From Paramacrobiotus metropolitanus (taxonomy: Eukaryota > Tardigrada > Eutardigrada > Parachela > Macrobiotidae), in NCBI RefSeq assembly GCF_019649055.1, contig NW_026570256.1, positions 868,001 through 932,000 on the forward strand: a stretch of 64,000 bases of DNA. The letters run 5' to 3'. A model generated the notes under the pieces. The model ran no database searches and was not told the origin of the DNA. It saw nothing but the letters and a program-made list of their open reading frames with translations. Of this stretch, positions 34,837 to 47,617 are shown one piece after another (positions within the stretch are counted from its first letter, which is position 1; each line of letters opens with the position of its first letter). The position numbers and the translations under genes are program-made.

Positions 34837-37800
34837 TCAGTGGTCGATTTCGTCGAATTCCTGGGGTGAAATGGCGCCATCTGCAGCGGTGTATGTAGTA
34901 CTGAGACCTCCGCGAACAGTCATCACCGCAGCGAAACTAGAGGATTGCTTCTGTGTAGTGGGATTCACTGGGATTTGCGCTTCTTTAAAGCGGAACAGTG
35001 CATTCCGGTCGGCATCTGACGTCACAACGCCGATTACAAACAATTGACGATTCACCGAACCATGTCAAGAGCCAACTTACCAATCGTGTTAAACCTCTCC
35101 CAAGAGTTTAATGGTATACTTGCGACGTTCCCGAACAAGAAAACTGCAAAAGCACAACCGGTTCATGCTGTTCTGCACACTAGCAAAATTTTATAAAACT
35201 AGTTGATTTATATCGCTTCCGAATCTGGATAATTTTGCTGCTTATTATACAGTATAAGCTATAAATACTTCTTACTGCTTAACTTCTCCTTATCCCGTTT
35301 TGAACTACAGTACTACGGCTAGAATTTGTAAAATAACATAAGGTGCAAAATTTTACGAGTGCGAATCTCACTACCACATCCGATACACCATCAAACACCA
35401 CCATATTAGAATGCGCCAAAACGTTGCACGAAATAAGAAACAAGAATATACTTTAAACCGCAAGCGCTAAGTAAGGCACCGATAAGTGATTATAAATATA
35501 TTACTTTGTTTAAGTTTTACTATATAAAAAAGGCTGCGCAGGATTGCAATAACTGAAATGAATATATGTTATGCACAACTGTATCTGTACTACTCTCGTA
35601 GTACTTACTGCCAGCGTAAACCAGGGCTGCTGAAAAGAAGAATGTTACAGGCGCCATGTGTATTGTGTAGCGCAGCAAGCACTTTGCTAATAAAAGTTAC
35701 TCAGTTAGCCGCTCGGTTAAACCTGTTATTGAGGTAGAAAAAGCAAAACCAAGTGGCAAAACAAATTTCGGAATGCAATAGGGAGAAGCTTTTACAAGAC
35801 CTGAATACAGCTTAAACATTCTTCCCGCGAGCGCTTGTGACTAACAGATGAAACAAGTTAACTAAATCAACTTTTAAGATCTTACATAACCATTATGCTA
35901 GTCTGATATACGGGAACATACATGATACAGGTAATCGCAATCTATCAGCTTAACCGTTGTTCATACAAGCGATGATCTTCTCAATTCGAAAAAGACCAGA
36001 GAAGTCGAAAGAGCTGTAATTCTATGGAATGTCCAGTTGTAGGTGAATTTCGTCCACCTACTTGTCCAAGTGTGCATTGGCTATTTCTGGCTACCATGTT
36101 GCACATAATATTATTTATTAAAGAGTGGTTAAGGACGTACGCAAAAATAGAGCATTGCTTGAAAACTAGGTGTTTATCAAATGCTCACGATTTTGGTTCA
36201 CTGTATTATAACGGATGATATTATAGCGCTTCTACGAACTTTTAAAAACTAGAGAAAGAACTTCAAATAGCCTTAAGAAATAGAGTATGGGTTGCAATGC
36301 CACCATAAGACACAACGTAGCAGAGTTTCCTAATAGTAGCGTCTTGGTGTTCGAAATCATGTACCGGAAGTCAAAGAAAAAATATTTTGCGAAACTTGCG
36401 GACTGGCTTGTTTTAGGTGGTCTTTTTAACCGATGAAGATGTTCTTCATTTCGGGAAGGAAAAGAAGAAAAGCACCATTTCCCTGGACACCGCAGTCAGT
36501 CTAAAAGCACACGCATTATTTTAAGGTTTTGTTGCTAATGTTTAGCGCTAATCCGCATTTCATCAGTGGGAGCATGGGAAGTACAGGAAATGTATAAAAA
36601 TTGTTAGTTACAATCGCTATGGTATACCCGGCCATTTGGCGGTCGATCACAAAGATGGTACAACTGTCGTTCTTGAATGCAGAAGGAGTGGCAAGATAAT
36701 TGTGACTTAAGGGATTTCGTCTAGTGTTTGTTTGTGCTGCGTAGCTATTCATATACTATGTCAAATGTCACGCCTGTGGTTCATGGGATACGCTTCTGCA
36801 GAAGGACGACCAGATACGCTTAATATTCCTACAGTGTGATATACTGTACGCGGATCTCGCTGTTCTGTCAGCGAAATCTCCGCTGGTTCTCTGTGGCTAT
36901 GTTTGTATCTTCATTGGAGAAAATGGCTCGCTATTGCTGAATAGCATTTTTTTAAAGTGGCATCGATACGGTAAAAAAGTACGAGTGCGGCACGACTAGG
37001 AACAATGCTGTTGCAAAGGTGTGCAATTCAGTCATATTTATTTATAAAGAAACAGTAATAGTAATCCTTCGTATTTTGTAAAATGAGAAGATCTAAATTG
37101 GTCAAAAAAATTCTGCACATGTAAAAAACCTAAGACGAGCACATTAGAAGAAAAAGCAGAATCGTGCAATCATCGAAGAATGCAACTCTGAACTCATACC
37201 GCCCTATTTAAAAAACCAAATGTGAAACGGAAAATCAAATGCACATCAAAATGGCACTACTTTTGCAATTTGCAGCGAAAACCTATCGGAAATCGCGGGA
37301 ACAGAATACATAATCGCAACAACTGCCCTCTACGAGCGTTAGAGAATCCGGCAGCTAATATTGATAGTTAAAATAACTGGTAATGTAAACTTGTACGTAA
37401 GAGATAATTCCAGTAACGCATTTTCTTCAGTGTTCGATGGAATTCGCTGCTGCGTCTGCCCTCTTTTTAGCTTGGATAACTTTCACCTGGAAATGCAATC
37501 ACGCAGTTATCCTTTGAGCAGTACGCTAACACCTGTACTACCGGCTAAAAGTTGGCATACAGTACGTAAATCGTGGTACTGATTGTAGAACTGTAATTTT
37601 CCTATCACAGAGCGCAAACTACACTTTATCCAAACTCATAATTCAGAAACTACAGTTTACTCATAATTCAACCGCAGTGCTCAACTGTCTTAAACGGAAT
37701 ACCTAGAGTAAAGGTATGGGAAATGGGTAAATTTATACGTTTTTCCGGTTTACTTTCATTTTTATATTAGGGGAAATCCACTTTACGCCAACCGTTTCCT

Positions 37801-40800
37801 TGTATTTTCGAAACCCGTCGGGTGGGCATGTGGCTGAGCACTGCGCTTAAGTATTGTTGTGCCCTGCTGGATTTAACCATTTGTAATGCCTTAACGGCAA
37901 ACTCCAGGCGAGTGACGGCAGCAGAACAGGGAAACGGTCTGAGTAGATTCATTATCTCATCATTAACATTCACCAGGGCACATTTTCCCACTCCCAATTC
38001 AAAAAATTCTCATATTTCGTAAAATGGTAGTGTGCTATTGTAGTATGCTTAAAAAATTTTATTTTTAGCTGACATCGTCAAGGGGGCGTGGCCAGACAAC
38101 AATTAAAAGTTTGCATACTATCACATACTGTGTGATGGAGTGCAGTACAAGTTAAGTATTAGTAATTGCTCGTAATATGTTTACTTTTTCCTGCAGCACC
38201 GTGGACTTTGCAGCTGTCCGCTGTCGTGAAATGATATACTTAAAAGAAGCCGACGTGCGTCGGCTCGTGCCATTGCTGCCTGTGTGCACAATGTTATGAA
38301 GTACAGGACATATCTGTTTATTAGCAGAAAAAAGTTTTTGCACAACTTATTGTTCACAACACAAATCGATGAAAAATTTCCGAAAATGTGTACTCAGGCA
38401 GCAATGGCGCGAACTGGCGCACGGGCAGGGTGTAAAACCTGGCACTGGCAAGTGCCTATGGCGTTGCCACTGGCATGGCAAGGGATAAAACCTGGTATGT
38501 TACCCCTCTTGACACGCAATAAAATATGGCATTTGCCAGAAAAAAGGTACCACAGCGTTTAATACGAGTACGTAAATAAGGTAGAAAAATGTTGACGGGT
38601 GTCTCCTTTGTACAAGTTTAATACGAGTACGTAAATAAGGTAGAAAAATGTTGACGGGTGTCTCCTTTGTACAAGTTGCAAATAAAATTGCGATGGTATC
38701 AGTTACAATAACTGTTACATTAATAGCTGCTCATACTTAAACCCGTACATGACAAGAGTTACAACGCCTTATTAATTTTCTCAACGAATTATGGCTCAAT
38801 CAGCAATTAATTGCGTAACGGTGTTGCAAAAAGAATGATTTTGAGAACCACACTAAGCTGCAAACCACGCCGCTCCACGAAACACTATTTCCGTGTTTCG
38901 ATTTGCAATCCTCTGGCAAGGGCCGTGTACGCCTAATACTGTAATGCAAAATCCTTATCGCCTAATGGACACCGGTTGGTGTCCAGACAAAGTTCGCTGG
39001 TGTAAGTCGCTGCAATAATTAGTAAAAATTTTTATTTTACAATCGTTTTTTACAGAAGGTACACACGGTGCGTAGTTATTCCGCGCCGTCTGTACAGATG
39101 CTTTTACACGATGGTACAAAGGTCACTGTAAAAAATTAAGTCCACACAAAACATATGCAGTTAAATATCTCAAAAATCATTATGCGCTCACTGTTTGATG
39201 TGGTAAAAGAAGCACACCGCAAGACTGTAATGTGGTTCATTGAAAAGCCGAGAAATACCCGTTATTCTGCATTAAATAGACGCACCTGTGAAAATAAGGT
39301 CAACTTTCAATTGTTATCATCATCATTCAAAATTTGTAATCAGCAGCATCATTTGCATCCCAGTATATTCGAATTGCTTTTAAAATGTACGTGTTCAAAT
39401 GAGCACTTAAATTTCAATACGAGTACTACTTAGAGACTAGAGTAATGTTTACATGTGCAGGCTTTCTACAACCGGCACAAAGTGAAACGGCACTCATCGA
39501 AAACAGAATACCAACTTAACCCAACGCTGGTGCATTGTTGCCTTTGACAGCATGTGTAAAAATTGGCATGACTGATAATTAAATTAAATTAAAATTGGCA
39601 TGACTGATAATTTTCACAAACAAACAGGCTCATCAGTCTGGAAAACAGATTTATTATGCAATGATAAGCTTGCATGCAAAAAGGCAGTTGGCATGTGTAC
39701 TGATCTACTTGTATTACGCTTGTGTGTGTATGTTTATGTTTATGAAATTTGTATATGGCGCCTCTGTTTTTCGTGCAACGGTACAATTTCATATCGGCAC
39801 CGACCTTCTTTTTAGCCGGACCAAAGTTCAGTGCACATAGACACAACTTTATTATGGTAGTTAGTACTAGTTACGGCCAATGTCAAAAGTAAGAAAGAAC
39901 TTTTGTAAGAAAGAACTTTTATGTGGTCAAAAGTAAGAAAGAAGTTTTAGAAGAAAGAAGTTTTCTTAGGTCAATAGTAAGAAAGAAATTTCCCCAGTCA
40001 AAAGTAAGAAAGAAATTTTTGTTATAGCTGCTGCAATGTATTGCTGACATATGAAACACATATGAAACATATTGCAAGAAAATAAAAGTTATGTATCGAA
40101 CCAAAGATGCGGTTGCAAAAAGCGCAATAATAGAAATAAAAAACAAAATAAGTGGCATATTAGCACAAATCTCTTACGCCGGATATGCGTCTTCGTCGCT
40201 GCTTGCATCTTCAGTTTCATAGCCTTGCTCCATGTTAGCCATTGCGGAGCGAATGCTACATAATGTAAAACTATCCCTTGGTGATCTCCAGGATGTTTCC
40301 AAACATAGGTTTAAAAAGGCAACAAAGAATCTCAGCAAATTTCATTGTCAAATTTTGGGCTTGATTAGTGCAATTTATATTTTGAGGAAAACATCACCCA
40401 TATTTATATTGAAGAAGCAGCGGCAATGCGCTGCACAAGAAACGGCTTTGCATCTGCAGACTTTATGGATTGCATTGCACACACACGCACAGGTGCATCG
40501 CATCTTTGCGTAACGATTGTGCTGTCTACGCCGGGAGAGAACAGACCTGTGCCCGCGTGCCCGTCAGCTGTACAGATACTGGTCTAGACTGGAAAAATTT
40601 GTTGTTTTGCGGATGATCATAAGGAATCAGACCAGATCACACCTGAGTGTCACCGCAAGAATACTTTATTCAGCGTGGTATCTGCCGCTTTGATATCGCC
40701 TTGCTTTCCGCTCGTTCTAGTGAGCCGGTCAGCAATACACGTTTCAGGGAAAGCGCGTAATGTATTGCGCATGTAATCTGCATAACAGAGTTAATAAATT

Positions 40801-43800
40801 TAATTTGTGTTGTACATAATAAATTGGCATCAACAAAAATTTCTTTCTTACTTTTGACTGGGGAAATTTCTTTCTTACTATTGACCTAAGAAAACTTCTT
40901 TCTTCTAAAACTTCTTTCTTACTTTTGACCACATAAAAGTTCTTTCTTACAAAAGTTCTTTCTTACTTTTGACATTGGCCACTAGTGGCCATTCAGGCAT
41001 CAAACGCTAATCACATTTAGGTAACTTAAAATTACTGCGTTCAACCATCGTTGTTATATCTAGACGACACGCTGACACTTACACTTGCAAGTGTAAGTGT
41101 CAGCGTGTCGTCAGTGTTGCTGGCAATTGCCAGCAAACTACTTACGCATAATTTTATTAGTTCAAGTTGTACGTTCGGAACATTATTGTGTTTGCTTTAA
41201 TCTGTCATGAAGAACTACTGGAAGCGTGGCGATACTGGACACTATAGATGACCACTCTGTAAGCGTTTGAAGCTATATGATGTGCAACACCGAATATAAG
41301 TACAAATTAATATTGATAAGGACCGATGTGATGAAGTGTTAAAATTATATTATGTTGCGTATGCTGAATAAGATGAATGGCGAATGTTACTACTGCTTTA
41401 TTTTTATCTCGTTCTAGGATCCCAACAGCGGGCCTGATAATTGATGCAAAAACGATCGTGAAGTACTGAACAGGTTACACTCACCAGCTCGTAGCCTGTT
41501 CATTAGAGAAAGCGATTGTGGTAAATAATCAGGCTGATGTAAAAAGATATTAAGATATCTGATTTACACTGGGTACAGCCTTGTCATTTTCTTTTATTTT
41601 CATATTACGTGAAAAAATTGCCATCTTGAGTCTAATAATTCTAGTTTTTGGCATACTTCTAAGCCAGTACAGTACAGCAAGGATATATTAAGTGCGAAAG
41701 TTGCAGTACAGCAAGGATATATTAAGTGCGAAACATGTAAAATAAAAAAATGCCCGAACTTGGCGTAGCAAGGCTGTATATGTAATCTTAATAAATTTGT
41801 CTGCTTCATAAAACTTATTTCACGAAATTAACTTAATAGCTCTTTAGTGACCTATCGAATGATAAACTGGCAGTTAATTGGAGGAACTTTCTGCATCTTG
41901 CTAATCTACTGAGCGATTTTGCAAAACTTGCATGCATAACGCATTTATGCATAACGCAAATTTTTTTATGGGTACGGTTGAGAAATTTTGCAAGAAAGTG
42001 CACGGCTAAGAAATTTTGCAGGAAAGTGGCTTAAAATAGGGTTACAAGTGGCGTTTTCAAAAATTTAGGCAAGTGGCATAAAGTGTTTTTGTACTGCCAA
42101 CTGCAACGTGCTGCAGCTTGCCCATTCCGCCATTTGTACATAAAAGTCTCGCGTTTTTGTTGTCGTAATATCGTCAACGTTTTCCTAATGGATCGAGTCG
42201 AAGAACCCTGTTATTCAGAACTATCATTCATGTATGTGTCTAAATATAATTTTTTTATAATATTAAATTTTATGCGTTTTACGAATCCAATTAAGTGTTT
42301 TCCGGCACATGCCATGTGTTATTGCGAGACAGAGGGAAACATACCAGATTTTATACCTTGCCATGCCAGTGGCAACGCCACAGGCTCTTGCCAGTGCCAG
42401 GTTTTACACCCTGCCCTGGCGCACGTGGGCTTCTTTTACATCGTTTCACCACAGCGGACAGCTGCAAAAGTCCACGGTGCTGCAGGTAAAAGTTAACATA
42501 TTACGAGTAATTACGAATAACTTGTACTGCACTCCATGACGCAGGATGTGATAGTATGCAAATTGCAAACTTTTAATAACTATTGTTGTCTGGCCAGGCC
42601 CTCTTGACGATGGCTAAAAATATTTTTTAAGCATACTAGAATAGTTCACTATCATTTTACAAAATACGAGAATTTTTTGAATCTGGAGGGGAAATGTGCC
42701 CTGGTCTCCCACGACTTACCAGCTCAATGTACAGCTCGTCAAGACGCACGTGCCGCAGATCGTACCCGAGTTGTTTCACCAGGCGAATCCGGCCCTTCTC
42801 TACGCATTTCCACACAAACACCGTCAAAAGATGTTACCAGAGCTACGGTACATAAGTTGCTGTCTAGGGAAAAAATATTTTATTGTGTCGGTTTTCTTGG
42901 TTTACCTGCAAGTGCCATGAACCTGCGATACATCGCCAGCAGCTGAATGCGCAGATCCTCGGCTGCCGGAACATCCAGAGCGCGCAGAGAGTCAGCCGCG
43001 CCCATCGTATTGCGGTACGCTGTCGTCACCGTGGTAACCCACATGGTTAGCTCCGCTTTCGCCTCGATGAAATCTGCAGTCGTAAGCCCCAGAAGTAATA
43101 AGGCAAGCGGAAGCGAGCAATCAAACGGAATCGGTGAAATTTAGTAAAATTGCGACATTAGGGGAGCAATGTAGGTCTTAATACGCCTGCAGTAGCGGCT
43201 ACCTGTAGGTCAGACTAATGACTATCCCGCTTTTCCGCCGCAGAACCCTGTTTTTTTCACCACGATGAAATCTGACTTATGCCCGTATGGTGAAACTTGC
43301 GTTTAATAGCAGTACATACACGTACTTCGATTCTATTTCTGTTCGCCAACCAGTGAACTGAATTTTACGGTTCAGCGAACCGGCCACCCACATTTTCAAT
43401 TTTCCTAAATTTTTTGATTCCAAAGTTAAGGATTATTTAGATGTCAAATAACTTTCATCGCTGTCAAACATGTACATGCTAAGCTAGCGATGAAAGCACC
43501 CAGAAAAAATAGTGATTTTCATAGTGAGTGTCTAAAAAAATAGTGAGTCATTCATTTTTTCTAGTGTCCAGACAAAAGAGTATTTTTAATCGCTAGCACT
43601 GACTTACAGAGTACGTGCCCCAGCACCGGAATGTCAGTTTCCTTGGGGGAACATGTCCGCAAATACTGGATGAGATAAAATGGAAGAGAACCTCTTATGC
43701 CAAAAATTGGGATATATTTTGAAGGAGACACTTTTCCAAGGTTTAAAAGAGATCTTTTGTTGTTCAGAAATTTCGTCGTTACATATGGTTAAATCATATG

Positions 43801-44606
43801 TACCGATATGTACTAAGACCAGAATGGAATTCGTTTTTTTATCTACAGATTTTTTCTGCGGTGCCCTTGCAACAAACCCGGCCTCCTTCAATAAACTTTC
43901 AGTTTAGACCTTGGCGGCTCGGCCGTGTTACTTTGATTGCCGGTTTAGAACTTTCACACTAGATTAATGTTAGCAGCTTGGTAGATGTTTTTAAGAGTGC
44001 CGCAACTGTAATTCGTTCATTGTCCACTGCTGTGAAGGGTAGGTCCCCTAAATTCGTTGCAGCAATAAGAGATTCCTTATTACTTACGATTTATCTATTT
44101 CAGATTATCCCGACAATTTTACAGTACTGTGGGAGCGTACGTACCGTTGTTGGCTTTTACGCGCATTTCATTAAAGTGTTCCTTTTGAACGGCTGCGGTC
44201 TGCTTGACGAATTCCTCTATCTCCGGACGAAAGCGCAGCGTGTTCGTAGTGCGAGCAAAGAGAGCCTTCTCGATCTCATCATCATCAGCTCTCGCCTGCG
44301 CCAAGGAGGATCGAGCTGCAGTATTCTTAACCATGGCGTCTTCGATGTATTCTGTACCATAAAAACCACACCTAAGCTATGCACAGTCAATCATATTACA
44401 AGAATCAAAAAGGGTTTCTCGAGAGTCAAGAGCAGACCAGCCCATGAATCTCTCTAATGAGGAACTGAATTTATCACTGCTGGAAATTGTTCATGCAACG
44501 TACCAGTAGCCGATCTTTTGCAGTTGCGCAGAACAGTAAGGTTGATGTGGACTTCTTGCCGCAGACTCCTGACACTTCTGCCTCGGGAACGACCGCATGA
44601 TGCCAT
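34837..44606 (-). CDS. Unknown 301-aa, probably helical protein in six exons
   Basis: The exons 44606-44504, 44351-44145, 43073-42906, 42799-42720, 37955-37787 and 35015-34837 total 906 nt and stay in one frame (phases 1,1,1,0,1) with GT/AG edges. The start MASCGRSRGRSVRSLRQEV is basic. The middle is helix-rich and charged (DDDEIEKALFARTTNTLRF; EIEEFVKQTAAVQKEHFNEM; AEDLRIQLLAMYRRFMAL). The C-terminus (SFAAVMTVRGGLS, then SPQEFDEIDH) is less ordered. There is no signal peptide or membrane segment, so it is probably intracellular. I do not recognise the family. The acceptor of exon 5 (GATGAG before ATAATG) lacks a good pyrimidine tract, so joining exons 1-4 to 5-6 across the 4.8-kb intron is the weak point; the gene could be split by the insertion there. 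Confidence 0.5.
35016..37786. other. Intron 5 of the helical-protein gene
   Basis: About 2.8 kb of AT-rich sequence. Frames such as 36516-36752 show no domain. No repeat stands out. Confidence 0.35.
37971..38550. repeat. Left arm of a large inverted repeat
   Basis: Starts CCAGGGCACATTTTCCCACT. It matches the reverse complement of 42295-42706 along most of its length (for example GTTTGCATACTATCACA against TGTGATAGTATGCAAA). It carries an extra piece of about 170 bp (about 38260-38430) that is itself flanked by GTGCCATTGCTGCCTG and its inverse, probably a nested insertion. Confidence 0.75.
38557..38674. repeat. Perfect 59-bp tandem duplication
   Basis: The unit GTTTAATACGAGTACGTAAA... occurs twice head to tail (38557-38615, 38616-38674) without a difference, just inside the left arm of the large inverted repeat. 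It could be recent or an assembly slip. Confidence 0.9.
39875..40980. mobile_element. Non-autonomous element with 149-bp terminal inverted repeats
   Basis: 39875-40023 and 40832-40980 are near-perfect reverse complements, beginning GGCCAATGTCAAAAGTAAG. Within each arm the motif GTCAAAAGTAAGAAAGAA is repeated about four times. The flanks ACTAGTTAC and ACTAGTGGC suggest an imperfect 9-bp target duplication. The interior (about 0.8 kb) has no transposase frame. It is nested within the larger inverted-repeat structure. Confidence 0.75.
41063..41112. repeat. Perfect 50-bp palindrome
   Basis: Two 25-bp arms with no spacer, centred on CTTGCAAG, exact over their whole length (GACGACACGCTGACACTTAC at the outer end). 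Confidence 0.9.
41117..41136. repeat. Perfect 20-bp palindrome
   Basis: TTGCTGGCAATTGCCAGCAA, four bases after the 50-bp palindrome. The twin arrangement repeats the one at 11961-12048. Confidence 0.9.
41670..41733. repeat. 30-bp direct repeat at a 34-bp spacing
   Basis: CAGTACAGCAAGGATATATT and the ten bases after it occur twice without change. Confidence 0.85.
42295..42706. repeat. Right arm of a large inverted repeat
   Basis: The counterpart of 37971-38550. It ends GGGGAAATGTGCCCTGG, 15 bases from the exon 4 donor of the helical-protein gene. The arms differ by roughly 15-20 percent by eye, so the structure is not recent. Confidence 0.75.
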
Positions 44607-45177
44607 TTTTTTCTCCGTCGGAACGATCGAAACCGTGCACAACCCTTTCCCGGTAAGAGGACCTGTCGCAGCAGACGGTAAAAGAACACAACTGTGTCAG
44701 CAAAGAGCCGTAAATGAAAATGTACTGTAATTGTGAGAGAATCTGTGCGGATGTAGGTGGACAAAAATTTCGAATTAAACGGAGCAGCACGTGGAGACTT
44801 TGGTGGCTGGTGAGACAGTTTAGCAAATCAGCACAACTCGTGATCCAGGTAACCGCCATATACGTTGCTTCGTACGTCACCAACTTGCAGAAATTTAGCC
44901 TTGCGCCAACAGGGATCCATGCGCACGCTACGTAATGCGTTAGACTGGCCCACGTTAGGCGTTCTGCAACATCGTGGCCGGTGGCCACATCACCACCGTT
45001 TATTGTCAGCGTAAGAATGCGTTCCATTTTCTTATCAGACATTTATTGCTCTATTCATAAAGGATAGTTTTTTTACATATGTTAATTTAGGGCTTCACGG
45101 TTTCAACCGGCCAGCTTTAAGGATTTGACACCCACTGTTTATCGAAGCCGGTTAGTTCGTCTAGTGGCTGCTAGTCC

Positions 45178-45345
45178 ATTCAGCGTCTGTAGCCGGCGGA
45201 AAGGTGGACGGGTGGATGGTGGAAGTTCAATAAAATCGCATCCACCAATCTGCCGACCTTCGGCAGATTGGTGGATGAGCCGTCCACCTTTTTGCCATAT
45301 CACATCCACCTTTCTGCCGGCTACAAGCGTCGCTCTACGCTGAAC
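45178..45345. mobile_element. Small foldback element (MITE-like)
   Basis: Terminal inverted repeats TTCAGCGT...GTAGCCGGCGGAAAGGTGGA are matched by the inverse at 45301-45345. There is an internal hairpin with 18-bp arms (CATCCACCAATCTGCCGA) and a 3-base loop at 45239-45277. No coding capacity. Confidence 0.65.
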
Positions 45346-45740
45346 ACAGTGTCGGCAGACTTTCTCCATTCTCATCATTCTGCACCCTCTGGTGGCTGGA
45401 AGCCGTCAAATCGGTGGGAACGGGTAGCTAGCAATCTCGGTCTCCATTCCGGTGCACGGGTGCATACGGTAAAGTCAAAATGTTCACTTAATCCACCTTC
45501 CCTTGCGCTTTTTGCTTCATCTTGACAATCTTTTCCGTGAACTACTATGCAGATCTGTACTAGCTCGATTGCGTAACTGGGCAACGGCTGCAAAGGAAAG
45601 ATATTTCCAAGTTCTCCAGTCTTTTCTAACCTGTAAGCTTTTTTGTGTTTAGACATTAATTTTTTAGCACCATCAATACCGTACGCCGGTAGATTAGGAA
45701 GCCTCATTCCTGACTCAAAAAAATTCATTATGGCTTAACG

Positions 45741-46170
45741 TCTGCGTGCACGGGTAAGCACTGGCGTTGGCTGCGTGCACGAGTGACCTTTTTGGATCCG
45801 CACGCGTTCTGGCTGCATGCACGGGAACGCCACGGGCTTTCGCTGCGTGCACGAATTTTTACATTATTTTATGCTTAAATATTTTTGAATTTTGCATTCT
45901 AATTTCTAATTGCGTACTCGTAGCCTTCTTTTCACAATGTATTAACAGTGATGTTGATGGTCTTGAATGCGGCCTTCAGACTACCTTGCATAATTTCCGG
46001 TTCGAATGTTGCCGTTCCCTGGTCAAGCCCGTAAACAAATGCGATGGCCATTGCGATAGCACAGAGTCACCGTATTTAACGCCCCTTTGTGCTTGACACC
46101 TTAATCCCTGACCACATATGTACATCCACAGTATGAACAGCGGTGAATGCAGTTGACGCCCGTGTTTTTC
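45741..46170. repeat. GTGCAC-rich repeats, possibly ends of a short element
   Basis: CTGCGTGCACG-type motifs occur four times in 45741-45860. An inverted relative (CCGTGCACGCGCAGC) lies near 46163, so the two may be termini of a 430-bp non-autonomous element. Confidence 0.35.
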
Positions 46171-47617
46171 CGTGCACGCGCAGCATCCACCAAAAAAATT
46201 TCATGGAACGCGATCCTTGAATATGACTCGTTTAAATGTCAACAAGAGTCGACATGATTTTCTGTGGTTTTCGGTCAAAGTCTACAGATACCTCCAACAC
46301 CTTAAAATTGACCTCAAAAGTCAGGGTAAAACTTTGTTATGTACTGTTAAAAATTTACTTGACATTCTTTTGCTTTGATCAGATTATCAAGCACGCTACA
46401 AAAATCAGCAGAACGCTAAATGGGTACTACACGTAAGCACACAGACTAAGCGATGAATGACGCATTTTTACTGCAAAGAGAATCTGGAAGCAGGATTTAG
46501 AAATCGAACTAACATTAACTAGAAGCCGGCAGTGTCAATGCCACTGTCCAAGTGCGAACAAGTTTGGCATCTGCAACGCTCTGCAAGAAGCCATTCAGTT
46601 CATCAAACGATGGATAACGCCACAGTTTCCAGTACAATCCGCTTTTCATTTTGGGATACGACAGGGCAAAATTCGGTTTGGAAGCATCTTGCCTGTGAAA
46701 TGACAATATACATCCTTATTTGCAAGAAATAACCAGCGACATGTTTATCCATGGAATTAAAAGCACTGGGAAAAGTCGCTAAGATCACTTTGGTAGATTC
46801 ACTGTTTTTATTATGCAAATGGGTAGACAGTAAACTTACCCGTTGGTTGTCCGTAAACTGTCATCGCGCTCCGTTAACGTGATGGTTAGCGTAATGTTAT
46901 CCAATGTCACGGGGTTCGCGACGGCAAAAGCTTGATGTACTGCATCCAAGATTTTATCGGAACTCTGCAAAAAACATTCCAAAAAATGGTTGCAGTATTC
47001 TTTCCAGTGTAGCAGTTTCCAATTAATAGACGCATGACTGTTCCACATGCCCTGGCCGTATAGGCATAGACCGGGATTCAACTAACCCAGCACAACTAAT
47101 TTCACAGCTTACCGGTAGCTCTTTTATTAACCCGTTCTCCAGATAATGCTTATGGGAATGCCGTTCCGATGGCCACTCAACGTACAAGGTGAAGGCTTTC
47201 TTCAGAGGGCACGCTTGTTCTTCCACTGGTAAGGAAAGCAAGTTATCCTCTCCATCGCATTGCTCAAGAGTCGATGCTTTAATCGCATCCTTCAAAGAAT
47301 CGGGTAGAGGATACGTCATCAGCGTATAAGTTCTATTAGTCGATGGTAAACGAAGCTGAAGACCATCGAGTTTACGATAGATGCTGGCGGCATAGGGCAA
47401 TCTGGCATCCAGCACCTCTTGCTTCGGGAGCCAGGCGTGAGGCAGCATCACAAAAAAGTTAACAGTCCAACCATTCGGATCAAAGCCCCACAGACGCACC
47501 TCCACTCGATCAGAACCTGGAAGAACCACCTTGAGGCACACATTTCTTATACACTACAAGTTTATAATGTAGGAAAGATCACCATTGCCGATGTTTAGCT
47601 GAGATGTCATCAGAGAC

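Larger units (their letters stand above)
44607..46514. other. Intergenic region with two hairpin-type repeats
   Basis: Holds the presumed promoter of the helical-protein gene, plus frames at 44491-45042 and 45375-45728 (117 aa, minus). I cannot assign either frame; the latter is compositionally plausible (AIELVQICIVVHGKDCQDEA) but has no recognised domain. Confidence 0.35.

Noticed and set aside
42083-42946. Overlapping plus-strand ORFs up to 137 aa
   Set aside because: They lie in the inverted-repeat arm and opposite exons 3-4 of the minus-strand gene; no domain seen.
43634-43907. Minus-strand 85-aa ORF and its plus-strand shadow
   Set aside because: Lies in an intron of the helical-protein gene; no recognisable motif and no splice links.
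44491-45042. 183-aa minus-strand ORF upstream of the helical-protein gene
   Set aside because: Its 3' half overlaps exon 1 of that gene in another frame, and only the MASCGRSRG frame joins the next exon in phase. The first part (MSDKKMERILTLTING) could still be a separate small exon, but nothing links it.
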